The notes under the pieces were generated by a model, which worked only from the letters and a program-made list of their open reading frames with translations, was not told the DNA's origin and searched no databases. A stretch of DNA of 64,000 nucleotides, taken from NCBI RefSeq assembly GCF_004193775.1, contig NC_041019.1, forward strand, positions 13,006,204 to 13,070,203, in the 5' to 3' direction. This DNA comes from Glycine soja. Its lineage: Eukaryota; Streptophyta; Magnoliopsida; Fabales; Fabaceae. Below, piece by piece: positions 1-12,039 of the stretch. Within the stretch, counting starts at the first letter, position 1. Every line of letters starts with the position of its first letter. The translations under genes were made by a program, and so were the position numbers.

Positions 1-1274
1 AAGCCTATAAATCCTCTCAAGGCCCTGGTGGAACGAGGTGTGGGCCATTGTTGAATGGCTTCCACCTTGGTTGGAACGGGCTGAACACCATTTTGGGAGA
101 CCAAGTGCCCCAGATATTCCACTTGTCTCTGAGCGAAGGTGAATTTGGATAATTTAAGGAAGAACTGGCATGCGAGCAACACCTGAAAAACCATCTCCAG
201 GTGTACCAGAAAGTTTTACTATAGATCAAGATGTTATCAAAAAATACAATGATGAATTTCCATAGATAAGGTGCAAAGACATTGTTCATCGTGCCTGGAA
301 TGAAGATGGTGCATTGCATAATCCGAATGGCATGACACAAAATTCATAATGACTGTGGGGCGTCCTAAAAGCCGTTTTACTCACGTCACCGTCATTCATC
401 AGTATCTGTGATACCGCTGCAACAAGTCCAGTTTCGAGAACCAACAAGTGCCTCCTAATTCATCCAACAACACGTCTATGTTAGGAATTGGAAATCGGTC
501 CTTAACGGTAATGGCGTTCAAGTCCATGTAGTCAACGCAAAATCACCATGATCCATCACGCTTTTTGACTAACAATACCGGAGAAGAAAAAAGGCTTGTG
601 TTGGGTCTAATGATTTCCCTCTGCAACATTGCTTCCACCTATGCTTCAATCTCTCGCTTCTAGAAGTAGGGATAGTGGTAAGGTCGCACGTTGACAGGCT
701 TTGAAGTAGGGAGTAAGGGGATGGAGTGGTTGGTATTTTGAGATGGAGGGAGGGTGGTTGGAGTTTGAAATAAGGATCCAAACTTATGAATTAAATTTTC
801 AATTTTAGGATACAAAGGTGAGGTGGTTTTGGTTGAAGGAAGCTTTGGAGGTAAGAGGCGAATGTGGAAATAAGCACTGGCATTGTCGGTGCGGGTCATA
901 CGGCAGAGCTGGGGAGGGGTGAATGAGTGAAGACCACAGTTAGTGTCTCCCTTCAACTTGAAAATTTGACCATTACTCATGAATCTCATTATAAGGTCAT
1001 TATAATCAGTGAGAATGGGTCTCAATGACTTTAACCATTGGACCCCTAGCACCACATCCACGCCACACAAGGGTAAGACATGAAGGTCCATGGTGAAGTT
1101 CTGCCCCTGTATTTGAACCGCAACTCCGACACACAGTTGGTGGCAAACAAAAACCTCATTGCCATTTCCTACCACGACCCAAAGGGGATGAGTGGGCTGA
1201 GCAGTGAGGCCCACGAAATGGATGAGGCGGCCTTACACGAAATTGTGCGTGCTTCCACCGTCAATTAGGATGTG
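1..1274 (-). mobile_element. Ty3/Gypsy retrotransposon fragment (protease to reverse transcriptase)
   Basis: Reads on the minus strand from a retropepsin region near 1270 to the reverse-transcriptase palm near 20. The protease region shows the active-site string IDGGSTHNF followed at once by an in-frame TAA, then VLGVQWL. Farther on come REIIRPN, SPVLLVKK and KLDL, which are typical Ty3/Gypsy RT motifs, with a TGA after RDGSW. The catalytic FFDD box reads FFDN (near 225-235), so a metal-binding aspartate is lost. There are several stops and frame changes, and no LTR, gag, RNase H or integrase is visible; the element may continue left of the window. The family assignment is firm and the lineage within Ty3/Gypsy is not determined. 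The pol enzymes cannot be active. Confidence 0.85.
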
Positions 1275-1517
1275 GAAGACAACAAAGATGATGATTTGGT
1301 TCTTTCAAATTTGGTTTTGAGGTGTGTGGTGTCTAGGAATCTAGAGGTAGTGGTGAGACACGACTCAGAAGTGCTGAATGATTTCAAGAGGTTTGAAGAA
1401 ATGGCCTTGGTTGGACTATGGTGTGTTCATCCGAATCCAGCTCTTAGGCCTTCAATGAAGCATGTGATGCAAATGCTAGATGGAACCGTGGAAGTTGGGA
1501 TTCCTCATTTGGTATGA
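1275..1517 (+). pseudogene. 3' end of a G-type lectin receptor-like Ser/Thr kinase gene (truncated)
   Basis: About 80 residues match the C-terminal lobe of plant SD-type lectin receptor kinases (LECRK/RLK1 group). FEEMALVGLWCVHPNPALRP is the conserved kinase subdomain XI stretch, with the invariant Arg in ALRPSM, followed by MLDGTVEVGIP and a stop at 1515-1517. Such kinases normally have about 800 residues: bulb lectin, S-locus/PAN, transmembrane segment and kinase. None of that is upstream, because the sequence before about 1275 is antiparallel Gypsy protease DNA. It therefore has no start, ATP-binding site or catalytic loop and should not give a working kinase. I infer a dead gene end left after a rearrangement. 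Confidence 0.8.
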
Positions 1518-1930
1518 TCAGATGATGGAAGATCAGGTAAGCTAATTTTGGTAGAACTATTTGTTCATTTCTTCATAGTTTTCCTTTCATTGCCAAAGAT
1601 CATACAATTATGGGTTCTTTTTCTTTCATTAGTCAAAGATTCCTGGCTCTATTCTGATGAATTTCTCTAAGAACTCATGTTGAATACCGTAATGGAGTTT
1701 GTCAAAGTGGCCAATAAAGGCATTTTCTACTCTGCAATTATATCACAAGTTTCTCCATTGTTTTGTAAGTTAATTACATTGATACTAGCATTTGTTTGTG
1801 CCATAGCTTGATACCTTTTTTGGAAGAAAAATAATTTAGAATGAGACTTGACTCTTTGAGAGAAGAACTGCTTCTAATATTTGGATGGGAGGGAGGTAAG
1901 GTAAGGATATGTACATTTTGTAAATAAGAG

Positions 1931-1933
<3 letters not shown>
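1518..1933. other. Non-coding DNA downstream of the kinase fragment
   Basis: AT-rich sequence following the kinase stop codon, likely its old 3' UTR and flank. I see no coding signature. Confidence 0.5.

Positions 1934-2003
<70 letters not shown>
1934..2003. repeat. (TA)n microsatellite, about 70 bp
   Basis: Uninterrupted TA dinucleotides; self-complementary and able to form a hairpin. Confidence 0.97.
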
Positions 2004-2005
<2 letters not shown>

Positions 2006-2286
2006 GGTAAAATAAAATATTTCGTAAAGTGACTAATTGATACATGCATGGATAGTGTATAAAGGTTTTATGTAGTTTTATCAAATGAAAAAGTTATTAT
2101 ATATAAGTTTTTTCTTACAAAATTATATATAATAAATTTAACAACTTTTATAATAACCAAATGTGAGACCGTGCAAAGCACGATTTAAAACAAAATGTTA
2201 TAAAAAAAATCAAAGTGAGAAAAAGAAAATAAAAGAAAAAAGAAAAAAAAACAAGAACATTGAATCATCCATGTCACAAGTTACTG

Positions 2287-2288
<2 letters not shown>

Positions 2289-2359
<71 letters not shown>
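2289..2359. repeat. (AT)n microsatellite, about 70 bp
   Basis: Uninterrupted AT dinucleotides, a second tract of similar length 285 bp from the first. Confidence 0.97.
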
Positions 2360-2363
<4 letters not shown>

Positions 2364-4861
2364 GTAAAAGTTACACTATCTTTTAATAGTTGATAAGCTT
2401 AAATGTAATAGTTACATTAAATATCTACAATTTTGGTAAAATATGCAATTTTAGGATTTTCCTCAAATTGAAAACATTGACAGTTAAGAAATTAATATTG
2501 ACTATGACTATCATATCACTAAATTTAGATCATACCAAGTTAATTTTTTATCCATCAACCTTTTTTAAATTTAATGATAGAATCAAAATTGTTGATTTTA
2601 CAAAACTAGAAAATTAAATATCTTTGTTTTAAAATAGAAAAATTAACATTGCGAAGTTTAAAAAATAAAAAGATTAAAATTTTTTATTTTGAAATAGAGG
2701 AACCAAAATTATATATTTTTAAAAATAGAGATATCAAAATTGTATTTAAATCTATTTGATTATTAAATAATAAGACTTTCACTTTATTCCCAAAATTTAG
2801 TTTGTTTATTTTATTTGTTATTTAAGGTACAGCACAAAATTAATAAAATGCTTAATTATGTCAATTTTTATGATAAAAACAATAACATATCATCTCATCT
2901 TACCAGAATATCTTAAGTCTAGCTAATCAAGTGGGTTTTGGCTTCCTTTGCTCAGCCTATTGATGATAGGATACGTTTTTTTTATGTTTTTTTTATAATG
3001 AACGTATTTTTTATGTTATACCTTCTTTTATTGTTAATACCAATATGGCAGATGTAATTTCTTCTGCATTCACTAGCGGGTTCTAGTTTTTCCTTAGGAT
3101 TTTCCCCCTTGTTTTAAGAAAAAAAAATTACAGTAGTAGTAGTAGGTTTTCTTAGGAGAAATTACAGTAGTGTTTTAAGTGTATAATTATGAATTAATTA
3201 ATGTATTATACTTTGAAATGTCAATAAATAAAAGTAATTAATATTTTCTTAATATTCTCAAAAATAAAAATATTTAACTAATTTAAGATAATAAAAAATT
3301 CAAAAATAACACAAAAGAATAAGAGAGTAACTAGTAACTACTAACTAACATGATATTTTTACAAAATTATTGCATACCAAATCCCGCTTCATTCTGTTTT
3401 TTCTTACATAACCCAATTTATTGGGCTCAACTAGGTAGGTAACCCGAAGGCAAAATACATGAGATATCTGGCTTTCACCTAGGAGATTAAATTTCTTTAT
3501 TTTTTTAATTCAAGTTCTACACTTCTACATCAACATTTTTACCAAGCGAGGAGACTTCCATTTCCATATACATTACACAATACCTATGAATGAGATATGT
3601 GGAGAAAAAAAAGTATAATAGCATTAAAAAAATGAATAGAGTGAAAAATCATATAAAAAAAGGCCCAAATATTAATTTAATATTATTATCCAACTTTTTC
3701 ACTTTTTTGCTGGAAGTTGGTGAAGAAACTTAGAAACAACAGCCTTTGACAATGAGAATTTAAGTATTAATGAGATGAGTAGAAAAAGTACAATAACATT
3801 AAAAACTAATGAATAGAGTGAAAGTATAGAGAAAAATAGAACAACTGGTACTGCTAGTACAAAGAGGCCATCTTACATAAGTTAAATGGACTATATTTAT
3901 ATCGATTCCAATCTGGTCGTAAAAAGTATTCCCATTTTACATTGTTTCATAATTAATGTAAAAATAAATCATTTAAAAATTGTTGTTCAAACAAAAAAGA
4001 CTTAAATATAATGTCAATTTTTCAAATTTGGACCTTAATTTTTTTTTTTTTTGCTGTCTAAAATATTTTACTTTTTTTAGACCTCAAAATTTTGAAAATT
4101 TGTTTTTAGTCCATTTTTATTGATGCGTTAAAAGATGACAAATAACAATTTATGACAGCTTTTGAAGGTCAGGAACTTGGTTTTTATATCTTTAAATAAC
4201 TACTAGAATAAGTAATTTGGGCTCAGGGATTGAAATCTCTTGAATCCAAAATTCAATCTCTTCTTAACAACACTCAAAAATCCTAACAACATCCAAAAAT
4301 CGTGTTGTTCCTAACAACACCCATTTCACCCAAAAATTGAAATCCCCTAATATGTTAACCTTCTACTTTGATATATATGTACTTACTTACTCTGATATGC
4401 TTATTATAAAAATTTGTAATTTTTTGACATCATAAAAAGGAAGAGATTATTAGTTTATAGGCTGAATCAATATCCTTATTTTGTTTTGATTTATAACAAA
4501 CAAAAGTATAAATTTTTTATATGGAAAAATCATTTGTCTTTAGGTCTTAAAACGAATGATAGTAGGATATCATCTTATGGCTAGATGATATAAATAAGCT
4601 TTTATTATTTTATATTGATTTCATCTTTGTTTCTAAAGTATGAAATCTTATCAGGATTATGGACAACGCACTTATGATTCTCAAAGTATACCATAGAAGT
4701 TTCAAACAAAAGGTCAATGAAAAGGTGTTCACGTAATCTCTTAATGGGTCTACCAAGACTAGAAGAAGAAAAAAATATCAATTTACTTTTTTACGCTAAA
4801 GCAAATATGCTTACTACAACATGAGATCTTGTCTACGTGAGAAAGTGAAGATACGCTATAT
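2360..4861. other. AT-rich intergenic DNA, no gene seen
   Basis: Very AT-rich, with homopolymer runs and decayed repeat-like segments. Examples are the motifs aaatagaaa/accaaaat around 2630-2750 and a common-repeat-like stretch at 3990-4190. I find no supported exon on either strand. Confidence 0.6.
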
Positions 4862-5047
4862 TTTTTTGTTGGAATTTTTAATAAACCATATACAATATCA
4901 AATAAGCACAAAAACATATTACGTCAGATTATCAAGAGATTTTAAGGAATATCTGGATCCATAGAACTTGATTAACACGCAGCGGAATCTGATAGTGGTC
5001 ACGAACAATTGGTTTAATGATTTTCCTCAACCAAATCATCTTCTTCC

Positions 5048-5320
5048 CACTACAAGAAAAATGACCTATACCTACAAACAAAAATTGTCACTATAAATAG
5101 AAAATCCGTAGGTAAATGTATGATAGACTTTGTCCTACGGACATTTCTTCCGTCAACTTTGAGGGGGTGTATAATGACGGTTAATTGTCTGTCACTATAG
5201 GTTTTACCTACTATGTATAGTGTGTAGGTAAAAGTCATTAACTTCTACTTACATCTCCTAACTGTAGGTAAAAATCTTTAATATGTACCTATCATCTTCA
5301 ATTGTAGGTAAATGTTTAGA
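5048..5320. repeat. CACTA left terminus and subterminal repeats
   Basis: Terminal CACTACAAGAAAA followed by several copies of a (c)tgtaggtaaa / cctacaaa motif in both orientations. Confidence 0.85.
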
Positions 5321-5329
5321 TCTTAGAAA

Positions 5330-5993
5330 GAGCTTAGAACATACATAATTGAATGTGGGCAGTGCAACAACCCAACGATCCTTCTAGCTCCAACTCCAAC
5401 TAGCTTTGCCAAGTTCATAATTACCTAGGCCTTGGCTAGAGTAGGCCCCATGCTCATTCAATAAATTCATCTATTCCCAGTATAAAAAAAAAGTCCATAA
5501 CTCCATCCCTTAATCTTACATGAGAATCGAGAACTAGCCATCGGTACAAAACTTAAGAGAATAACACCAAGCACAAAAGTTTGAAAAGGAACACATGAGC
5601 CAAATGTAGGTTCTTCAGCTTATAAAATCTAGCAATACCAAGTGGTAAAGAACTAACAAGTTCCCTTTAGCACGCAGGAAAAACAATCATGCTTTCTACA
5701 GAATGTAGTCAGTGCACCACTTTGTCATACATATTCACTCATACCTTATGAATTCTACAATTTGATACATGACATAACTGTACAGAAAAATTCTCCAAAA
5801 CTAATTATTACAATTATAACTATAATAGAAAAGGAAAAAGCAATTACAGGGTTATTTCCAGAAGAACTATCCAAGCACCCCTCTCCTACAGTCCTACATA
5901 CTTTAGGCATCAAAATTCAGTTACAATACTTAAGTAGAAACCAAGAAATGAAGCATTGTTGACAGGTACTGACAATAAATAAGTAAATAAATC
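5330..5993. other. CACTA interior: probable 3' UTR of the captured small-protein gene
   Basis: Moderately complex sequence with no coding signature on the minus strand, directly downstream of the stop at 5994. It is likely captured 3' UTR and flank. Confidence 0.45.
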
Positions 5994-6323
5994 TCACCCA
6001 TAAGTATACTCTTGATCGGCTTTCTTCCTAGACGCGGCCATAACAAATAACAAAAATGTAAGAAGACCACATCCAAAAGTCAAGTGAACCGCATCAAGCA
6101 CTAAACCTGAAAACGCCAAAAGCAGAGATTCAATATGAAATAGTTCATTTTAAACCAATCATCCAAAGCAAACAATTCTGAAAAGTAAAATTATCGTTGT
6201 AATGAAAATTGAGCGCTGAATCTGACCTACGCGACCGGTGAAGAGTCCAAAGAGCCATTCGGTGGTGGAGTACGCGACATTGAGCGACATTTTATTACCA
6301 AATTTATCCTTCAGCTGCTTCAT
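5994..6323 (-). CDS. Small two-exon membrane protein gene captured inside the CACTA element (58 or 69 aa)
   Basis: Exon 1 runs from ATG 6290 (or an in-frame ATG at 6323) to 6227 with donor AG|GTCAGA. Exon 2 runs from 6106 (acceptor TTTTCAG) to the stop ending at 5994. The joined frame is open: 58 residues starting MSLNVAYSTTEWLFGLFTG, or 69 starting MKQLKDKFG. The second half contains a hydrophobic span (LTFGCGLLTFLLFVM) and a charged tail ending in YTYG, which suggests a single-pass or hairpin small membrane protein. I do not recognise the family. Unlike its neighbours it has no stop or frameshift, so it could be a full gene copy. Whether it is expressed is unknown. Confidence 0.55.
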
Positions 6324-6728
6324 TTGTAACTCCCCACTCTACCATTCAAACTCATGACATCCTCTCTCTGATGTTTGGTCTCCACTTTTTCAAAACTTGT
6401 TTACTCTTTAGCTGTTACTGCAAATTATGCCCATTTTGTTTCAATTCTCAACTCTCACATCAGTTATATTGATAAAAAAAACTACTAATTACATATACAA
6501 TAAATTAAATTCCAAAAGAGAAACACAACACAGAATATTCATGTTAGAGTAGTTAGTTAAGTGCTTTAGAGCTTATTAGGATTCTATTTGAACTCTGTTA
6601 AGCTTGTCGACAGCTATATCAAACAACTGAGTTTCCAATGCAAGCATCCTACGCTCATATAAATACTGTTCACTTTTGTTAATCAATGTAATTAGTATTC
6701 TCTCATTCCAGAATATTATAAGTTAGAA
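6324..6728. other. CACTA interior: flank upstream of the small-protein gene
   Basis: No coding signature. It probably includes 5' flank captured with the gene; ends at the (CT)n tract. Confidence 0.4.
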
Positions 6729-6858
<130 letters not shown>

Positions 6859-7179
6859 TTAGATTTCTAACAATATGAGCAGTTGGGTATATTCAAAAAC
6901 AACCTTTGAATTTTCAATAACAATCATGTTAATCTTATTTTGAAGTTTAAATTCACTAATATAGTGAATGGGCACCAAATTTAATGTCCAGCATCAATTT
7001 CCAACTTAAAACGCAAGATACTATAACATAACCAAGCTGCGAAGTATAGACTGTATAGTTGTTAATATCAGTTAGTATAGAAATTAATTAAAATATCATG
7101 TCAAAGTTACTGGTCAAAAGTGTAAAAGTCTAATGAGAGACGCAAACCAGAAAACAAGAAAATGTCGTAAAAGGTTTAC

Positions 7180-7283
7180 CTTGATATGCGCATATCACTG
7201 TTGACATCACTGATGACTGTGGGTTCATAAAAAGTAAGTCCAAGGCTATGTCTTTTACCCCCAAGAATTACTTTTGCTCCCTT
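7180..7283 (-). pseudogene. Captured exon of succinate-semialdehyde dehydrogenase (ALDH5 family)
   Basis: On the minus strand a single exon-sized block encodes KGAKVILGGKRHSLGLTFYE followed by PTVISDVNSDMRIS. This is the conserved stretch of plant SSADH just before the EEIFGP region. It ends in AG|GTAAAC at 7180/7179, a preserved splice donor. SSADH is the mitochondrial enzyme that turns succinic semialdehyde into succinate in the GABA shunt and needs nearly 500 residues. Only about 34 are here, with neither the catalytic Cys nor the NAD site. It is therefore a captured fragment. It lies in the same orientation as the RAB2 exon upstream, so a chimeric transcript is possible. Confidence 0.72.
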
Positions 7284-7406
7284 CAGATAAAAAGGATTTG
7301 AATAGTCACTAGTCAGAACTATTACCATTTGTTACTAGACCTCTTATCCATCTTGCTATATTTGCAAACAGAAAAATAAAGGAAAATGTACATTTGAAAA
7401 AAATAC

Positions 7407-7560
7407 CGGTGTCACCGATGATGATGTATTTGAAGAGATAAGCGTAAGACATTCTTAGAGGTTAAGGTTGAAAATTGAGATCGATGGTTGGAATCTCGAA
7501 TTGTTGTGCAGAGAATAAAAAGAAGGGAAAATGATGATTAGGAATCAAAATGAAATGTAA
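7407..7560 (-). pseudogene. Captured first exon and 5' UTR of a RAB2 (RABB1) small GTPase gene
   Basis: ATG at 7452 on the minus strand opens MSYAYLFKYIIIGDTG, the invariant N terminus of plant RAB2 GTPases up to the start of the P-loop (GDTGxGKS). The exon ends after the first base of the Gly codon at 7407 with donor G|GTATTT, so the native first splice junction is kept. About 100 bp of likely 5' UTR lie upstream. The remaining P-loop, switch regions, guanine-binding motifs and prenylated tail are absent, so no GTPase can be made. Rab2 proteins act in ER-Golgi traffic. This may supply a promoter, start codon and donor for fusion transcripts. Confidence 0.78.
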
Positions 7561-8450
7561 ACAGTTCCAGCCAAGCGAAGCCAGGTGAGGCAAAAGAATA
7601 CGTTTTCTTTATACTATACCCACTTTCTCTCTCCACATTTTGGATAAATTATTATTAGGTACTTCTAGATTATATAATATGATATATAATTTTAAAAATT
7701 AATAAAAAACATGATAATAGTATATAATTAAGTGTTATTAATATTTTTAGATTAAAAAATTTAAATATGTGTCATGGATTAATTGAAACCATAGAAATTT
7801 AATACTCCTGAATTTTCTAATAACTTTTCCCTCATTCCTTCCTCCTCCCTTACCACTGTTACGGAACTTTGCTGCAAGCTGCAATCAAATTAATAAAATA
7901 TTATGATTAATGATATGATCAAGTATATCAGTAGAATTACAAAAACAAGAAATGACACGATGGGAAATTTACCAAATACTTAGATTTAACAACAACAAGT
8001 GTATGGATGAAATCTCTCTCTCTCTCTCTCTCTTGCAAGGATCAAAACGAAGTATATATCTGTTTCGTGTAGGGACAAAATAAAAAAATATTAGCAAGCA
8101 CAAGGACTAAATCTAATAGCTTTATAACGTTGGCAAATGATGAAACAATTTGTAATCGACTTTTCATGTAGCAATAAAATGTTTTTCCATATAGGAACAA
8201 AAATAAAAAGTAGCATCAAATGTAGGGGTCAGATTTTTAATTTAACCCCCAAAAGTATTTCAAATTGTAATTTTTTTGTCAAGCATAGAAAAGCATTTTC
8301 TTGAATAATGAAGAATAATTCCCTTCAAACTATTAGTGGGTGTGTACACTAGTATACTAGTATTTCAGTCCATCAAAATTCCCCTATAGATCTTGGCAGG
8401 AAAAAAAAACCAGGTAAGTGGAACTGTCTATTCTCATTTCTAATTGGGAT
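7561..8450. other. CACTA interior, unrecognised AT-rich DNA
   Basis: AT-rich, with a short (TC)n run at about 8013-8033. I see no supported exon; it might include captured promoter or intron sequence. Confidence 0.45.
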
Positions 8451-8570
8451 TTCCTATATATGTGACAATATCTAAAAATAATCCTATATATGTGACAATA
8501 TCTAAAAGAAGCTAATTTATTTGCAGAGTTGTCTTTCCTATATATGTGACAATATCTAAAAATAATCCTA
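8451..8570. repeat. Three copies of a ~30-bp unit
   Basis: tcctatatatgtgacaatat followed by ctaaaa occurs at about 8451, 8483 and 8539; the first two are adjacent and the third lies about 25 bp after the second. Confidence 0.85.
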
Positions 8571-8593
8571 TGAGTGATATCTAGATAGTTTAA

Positions 8594-9640
8594 TCATCGT
8601 TTTGTAAGCTTCCAAGGAACTAAATCAGGATTTCTAAATGCTTGGATGACCAGCAACGAGTCGTTTTCCAGCCAAAGAAGATTCCAACCCCTTTGAAAAA
8701 CAGTTTCTATGGCCAACATAGCACCATTTAACTCTGCATGTAAAACAATTGAAACACTAAGATTAAGAGAAAAACAACCCATAACAGTCACATTGGAGTC
8801 CCAAAAAATACCACCACAGGCCGTGGGATCAGGGTGGCCTTTAGCAGCATCATGGTGTTACATTTAACCCAAGAACAAGGCGGGGGAATCCAATCAACTT
8901 GAAGGATGGAAAAAGCTCTAGGAGGGTGCACCGTAACATTAAAAGCCTTTAGAATGCTTAAATCAGCTATGAAAGACCTCATAGTACCTTTGCTAAGATT
9001 ACCAATGAGTTGAACCGAGGCCAAAATCAAGCACTTGGCTGATTGAAGAGTAACCATGGCGTTGTCAAACCTGAGTTTCTTCCTGGAAAGCCATATAGTA
9101 GAAATAATATAAACAACAACCGCAATATAAACATGAGTTAGTTGAGAGCTCTAATTCTGATCAAAAGCCAACAAAGCTTCAAGAATAGATGGGGACTACA
9201 CGTTTTTTTTTAAACAAAGAGAACCATAGCCAAAGAGATTTAACAAAAACACAACCAAAGAATAGGTGATCCGAAGTTTCAGCTACTGAGTGACAAAGGC
9301 TACAACAGAAAACAATAGTGCAACCCCTTTTTCGAATGACATCATCAGTTGGCATCTTGTGGTGGAAAATCCTCCAAATTAGAAAGGTTTGGAGGGGGGA
9401 ACCACATCATTTCAGATCATCTTGGTCTAATTAAGAATCGCACCTTAAGAATTCAAGAAACAGAAAACAACCTTGAGGGAGAGGTTCCAAGAATCAGAGT
9501 GGATCCATATTAGTTTATCAGGATAATCCTGAATAGGGATACAAACAACATTGATCTATTGGCTAAGATTTAGCAACTTATGAAGCAGAGATTGGGGAAT
9601 GAACGAGTTGTTGCAAAGCACTCAGAAAAACAAAAGCTCA
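8594..9640 (-). pseudogene. LINE (non-LTR retrotransposon) 3' part: zinc-binding domain and RNase H
   Basis: From about 9400 on the minus strand, fragments resemble the zf-RVT zinc-binding segment that follows LINE reverse transcriptase (CQLMMSFEKG, ITYSLVVF, TIWLSRKKLRFDNA). They are followed by an RNase H fold: VDWIPPPCSWVKCNT, then HAELNGAMLAIETVFQRGW and LLWLENDSLLVIQAF. These hold the acidic E and D positions typical of RVT_3-type RNase H. Stops and frame changes occur, with the frame breaking at about 8788, and the endonuclease and RT are absent. LINE insertions are often 5'-truncated, which fits this piece. It sits inside the CACTA element, as an insertion or as captured DNA. Confidence 0.75.
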
Positions 9641-9691
9641 GTTAAAACCTCATAACGAGTTTGAAATTGGGATTGAAATTCCAATACAAAC

Positions 9692-10095
9692 CTGCAACAT
9701 CCTATTCTCCTCCAACTCTGTTTGTTGTGCCTCTATCGCATTCACTTCGTCCTCAGTTTCCAAGATAGTTCAACCTCACGTCCCTGAGATCGAAAACACC
9801 ACAATTAGGTTTTCTCTTAATTAAGCGAAGGAGAAGTTAAAAGACTAACCTATAGGCACCAAAATTGAGAAGAGCGTTGGTTCGATGAGGATTCGGCGTG
9901 ACGAGATCGGCAAAGGTGATTCCCCTGGGCACTCAAGTGCTCCTTGATGTTGTTGTGGAGTTTGACAGCGTGAACGAATTCGAAGTGGAAATCGGGGTTT
10001 TCGAACGGAGATGAAAAAGGTGCGAAAAGAGGGGAGAGAGATAGAGAGAGGAGAATGTCAAGATTGAGACTCGAGAGTGAGAAAAGGGTTTGATC
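9692..10095 (-). pseudogene. Captured exons of a NUF2-like kinetochore protein gene
   Basis: Two exon-like blocks on the minus strand. Block one (about 10005-9850) encodes FENPDFHFEFVHAVKLHNNI and, after a one-base shift, ITFADLVTPNPHRTNALLNF, then donor AG|GTTAGT. Block two (9783-9692) encodes ILETEDEVNAIEAQQTELEE between acceptor TCTCAG and donor CAG|GTTTGT. The first block resembles the N-terminal CH-like domain of plant NUF2, the microtubule-binding partner of NDC80/HEC1, by recalled family pattern only. The frameshift and missing exons rule out a working protein. The sequence upstream to about 10095 may be 5' UTR or an earlier exon. The identity is moderately sure; the exon-intron structure is visible directly. 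Confidence 0.5.
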
Positions 10096-10379
10096 CTTTG
10101 AAAGATAACAAGTCTAGAGAAACACATGTATATTTTATTTAATCTAAATTTAAATTAATTCTTAAAACTATTAATTAATATATTTTATTTTTATAATTAT
10201 TTGTGTTTGCATATTATTAAATTAATTATTCTTGGTATATATATTTTTAAATATGACTGAAATATTCTAAAAATATTATTAATAAAATATGTATTGTAGA
10301 AACTTAGGTCATGCACTTTACTAAATTGTTTGATGATGATGGAACTTATTATATGATTGGATAGCATTTGGTGGTGTAT

Positions 10380-10625
10380 AATTATTTTAGTTTTACCTAC
10401 ATCAAATAATTGTAGGTATAAGACTTTTGAAGTTATACATACACCAATCGACTGTAGGTACAAGTTTTATGAAGTTTCATACACCATGTAGTTGTAGGTA
10501 TATGTTTTATAGACTTTTTCCTACACTAAGTTTTTGTAGGTAATAGTATTTTTGAGTTTTACCTACACTAATTTATGACTGTAGGCAAAAGAAGTCCGTA
10601 GGCATAGGTCATTTTTCTTGTAGTG
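10380..10625. repeat. CACTA right terminus and subterminal repeats
   Basis: Five or more copies of tgtaggta / cctaca at about 30-60 bp spacing, ending in ttttcttgtagtg. Confidence 0.85.
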
Positions 10626-10926
10626 TCCTTATGGGATCTTCGTTTTCTCTTCAGAATGGGAGAGGAGAAACCGTTTGTTGATTTGGTATATTGGAGACCA
10701 TAACCATGCCTTATGTTTTAAACCTATTAGGGTTCCCATTATCCCCTAATGGACCAAACTGGTTTCCGCTCATTATGACCATATCAATTATCTGTTGGCA
10801 GTCTAATGGGCTCACTTAAATAAATCACTTTATATTGAACCCATTTGAATGTAAATAACTAATATAAATGTTATAATATAATATGTAGCCCATATTAATT
10901 AATTAGGAATTATAAAATTCCTAACA

Positions 10927-10937
10927 ATCTCCCACTT
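10927..10937 (-). promoter_or_regulatory. Copia polypurine tract
   Basis: On the minus strand AAGTGGGAGAT directly precedes the 3' LTR start TGTTAGG. This is the usual Copia plus-strand priming site. Confidence 0.85.
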
Positions 10938-12039
10938 GGGCTTCATATTAACCTTAGACATTTATATCACAAAATTCTTTAGGCGCGCAACCGTATATTA
11001 TTTACTTTTAGACTCCTTTTATACAATCTGGTCCATCTCATATAGCAACAAGAAACCACTGTAGTTTTCATCATAATTTAGCTTGACTAAGCCACAATGA
11101 TCACCACTGTTACTCATACTCGATGACATAGATCAAATATGGATAAGCGGCATGGAAATTACATACAATGTGATCTTAATCATGTCTATTTCCAACTAGT
11201 CCAAACTTTATTCTTTATAGAGATCAATCCAAAATGCAATACAAATATTGCACACAAACAAACTTATAATGAAATGATAAACTTCAACTTTATTTCTGCA
11301 AAAAAATCCAAATAACAAAATATTTGCAAACCGTAATATATAGAACATGAGTAAAACTCTCACTAAACTAAGGTACTATCAGGAATTACACCCATATGAG
11401 CAGTGTACTCGTGAAAAAAAAAAACTTTAGTATCATACCTTTAATAAGTGGATCAGCTAGCATGGAATGAATTCCTATATGTTCTATACAAATCTATATT
11501 TTCTGGATTCTTTATTTAACAACCAAATACTTTATATCGACAAACTTTTATTTGGTTGAATCCTTAATAAGACTGCTAAGATATTGTCTCAATAAACACC
11601 TGATGGCTACTTAATGTTGGCGACAACAAGTAAGCCAGTTACAATAATTTAGCAATCATAAATTCTAGTATAATGTCTCATAGCAAAATATTAACTCCAC
11701 CAACATGATCAAATGTGAATCCTTATGTGAAGTGATTGCTATTAAAACATTCTAAAATAATCAAAGTCAGAATACCCAATGATCTCTAAACTTTTAGACT
11801 TTCGATATGAAAACACATAGTTTCTTGTTCTCTTCAATTAACGCATAATGCGCTTTATTACTTCTAGTGTTACATACCAAGATTACTCATATATCACCTT
11901 AGGATTCCCACAAAATAATTTCAAACTCTAAATTTTACACATGTAAATTTGGGATTCACATATGAGTAATTTAAACCATAGTAGTAAGAACAACGATAAT
12001 TAAAGAAGAGAACAATAAACATGTAACGCACAAATAATC

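Noticed and set aside
1774..2363. Open frames with long Tyr-Ile runs on both strands around 1.8-2.4 kb
   Set aside because: They are translations of (AT)n microsatellites, not proteins.
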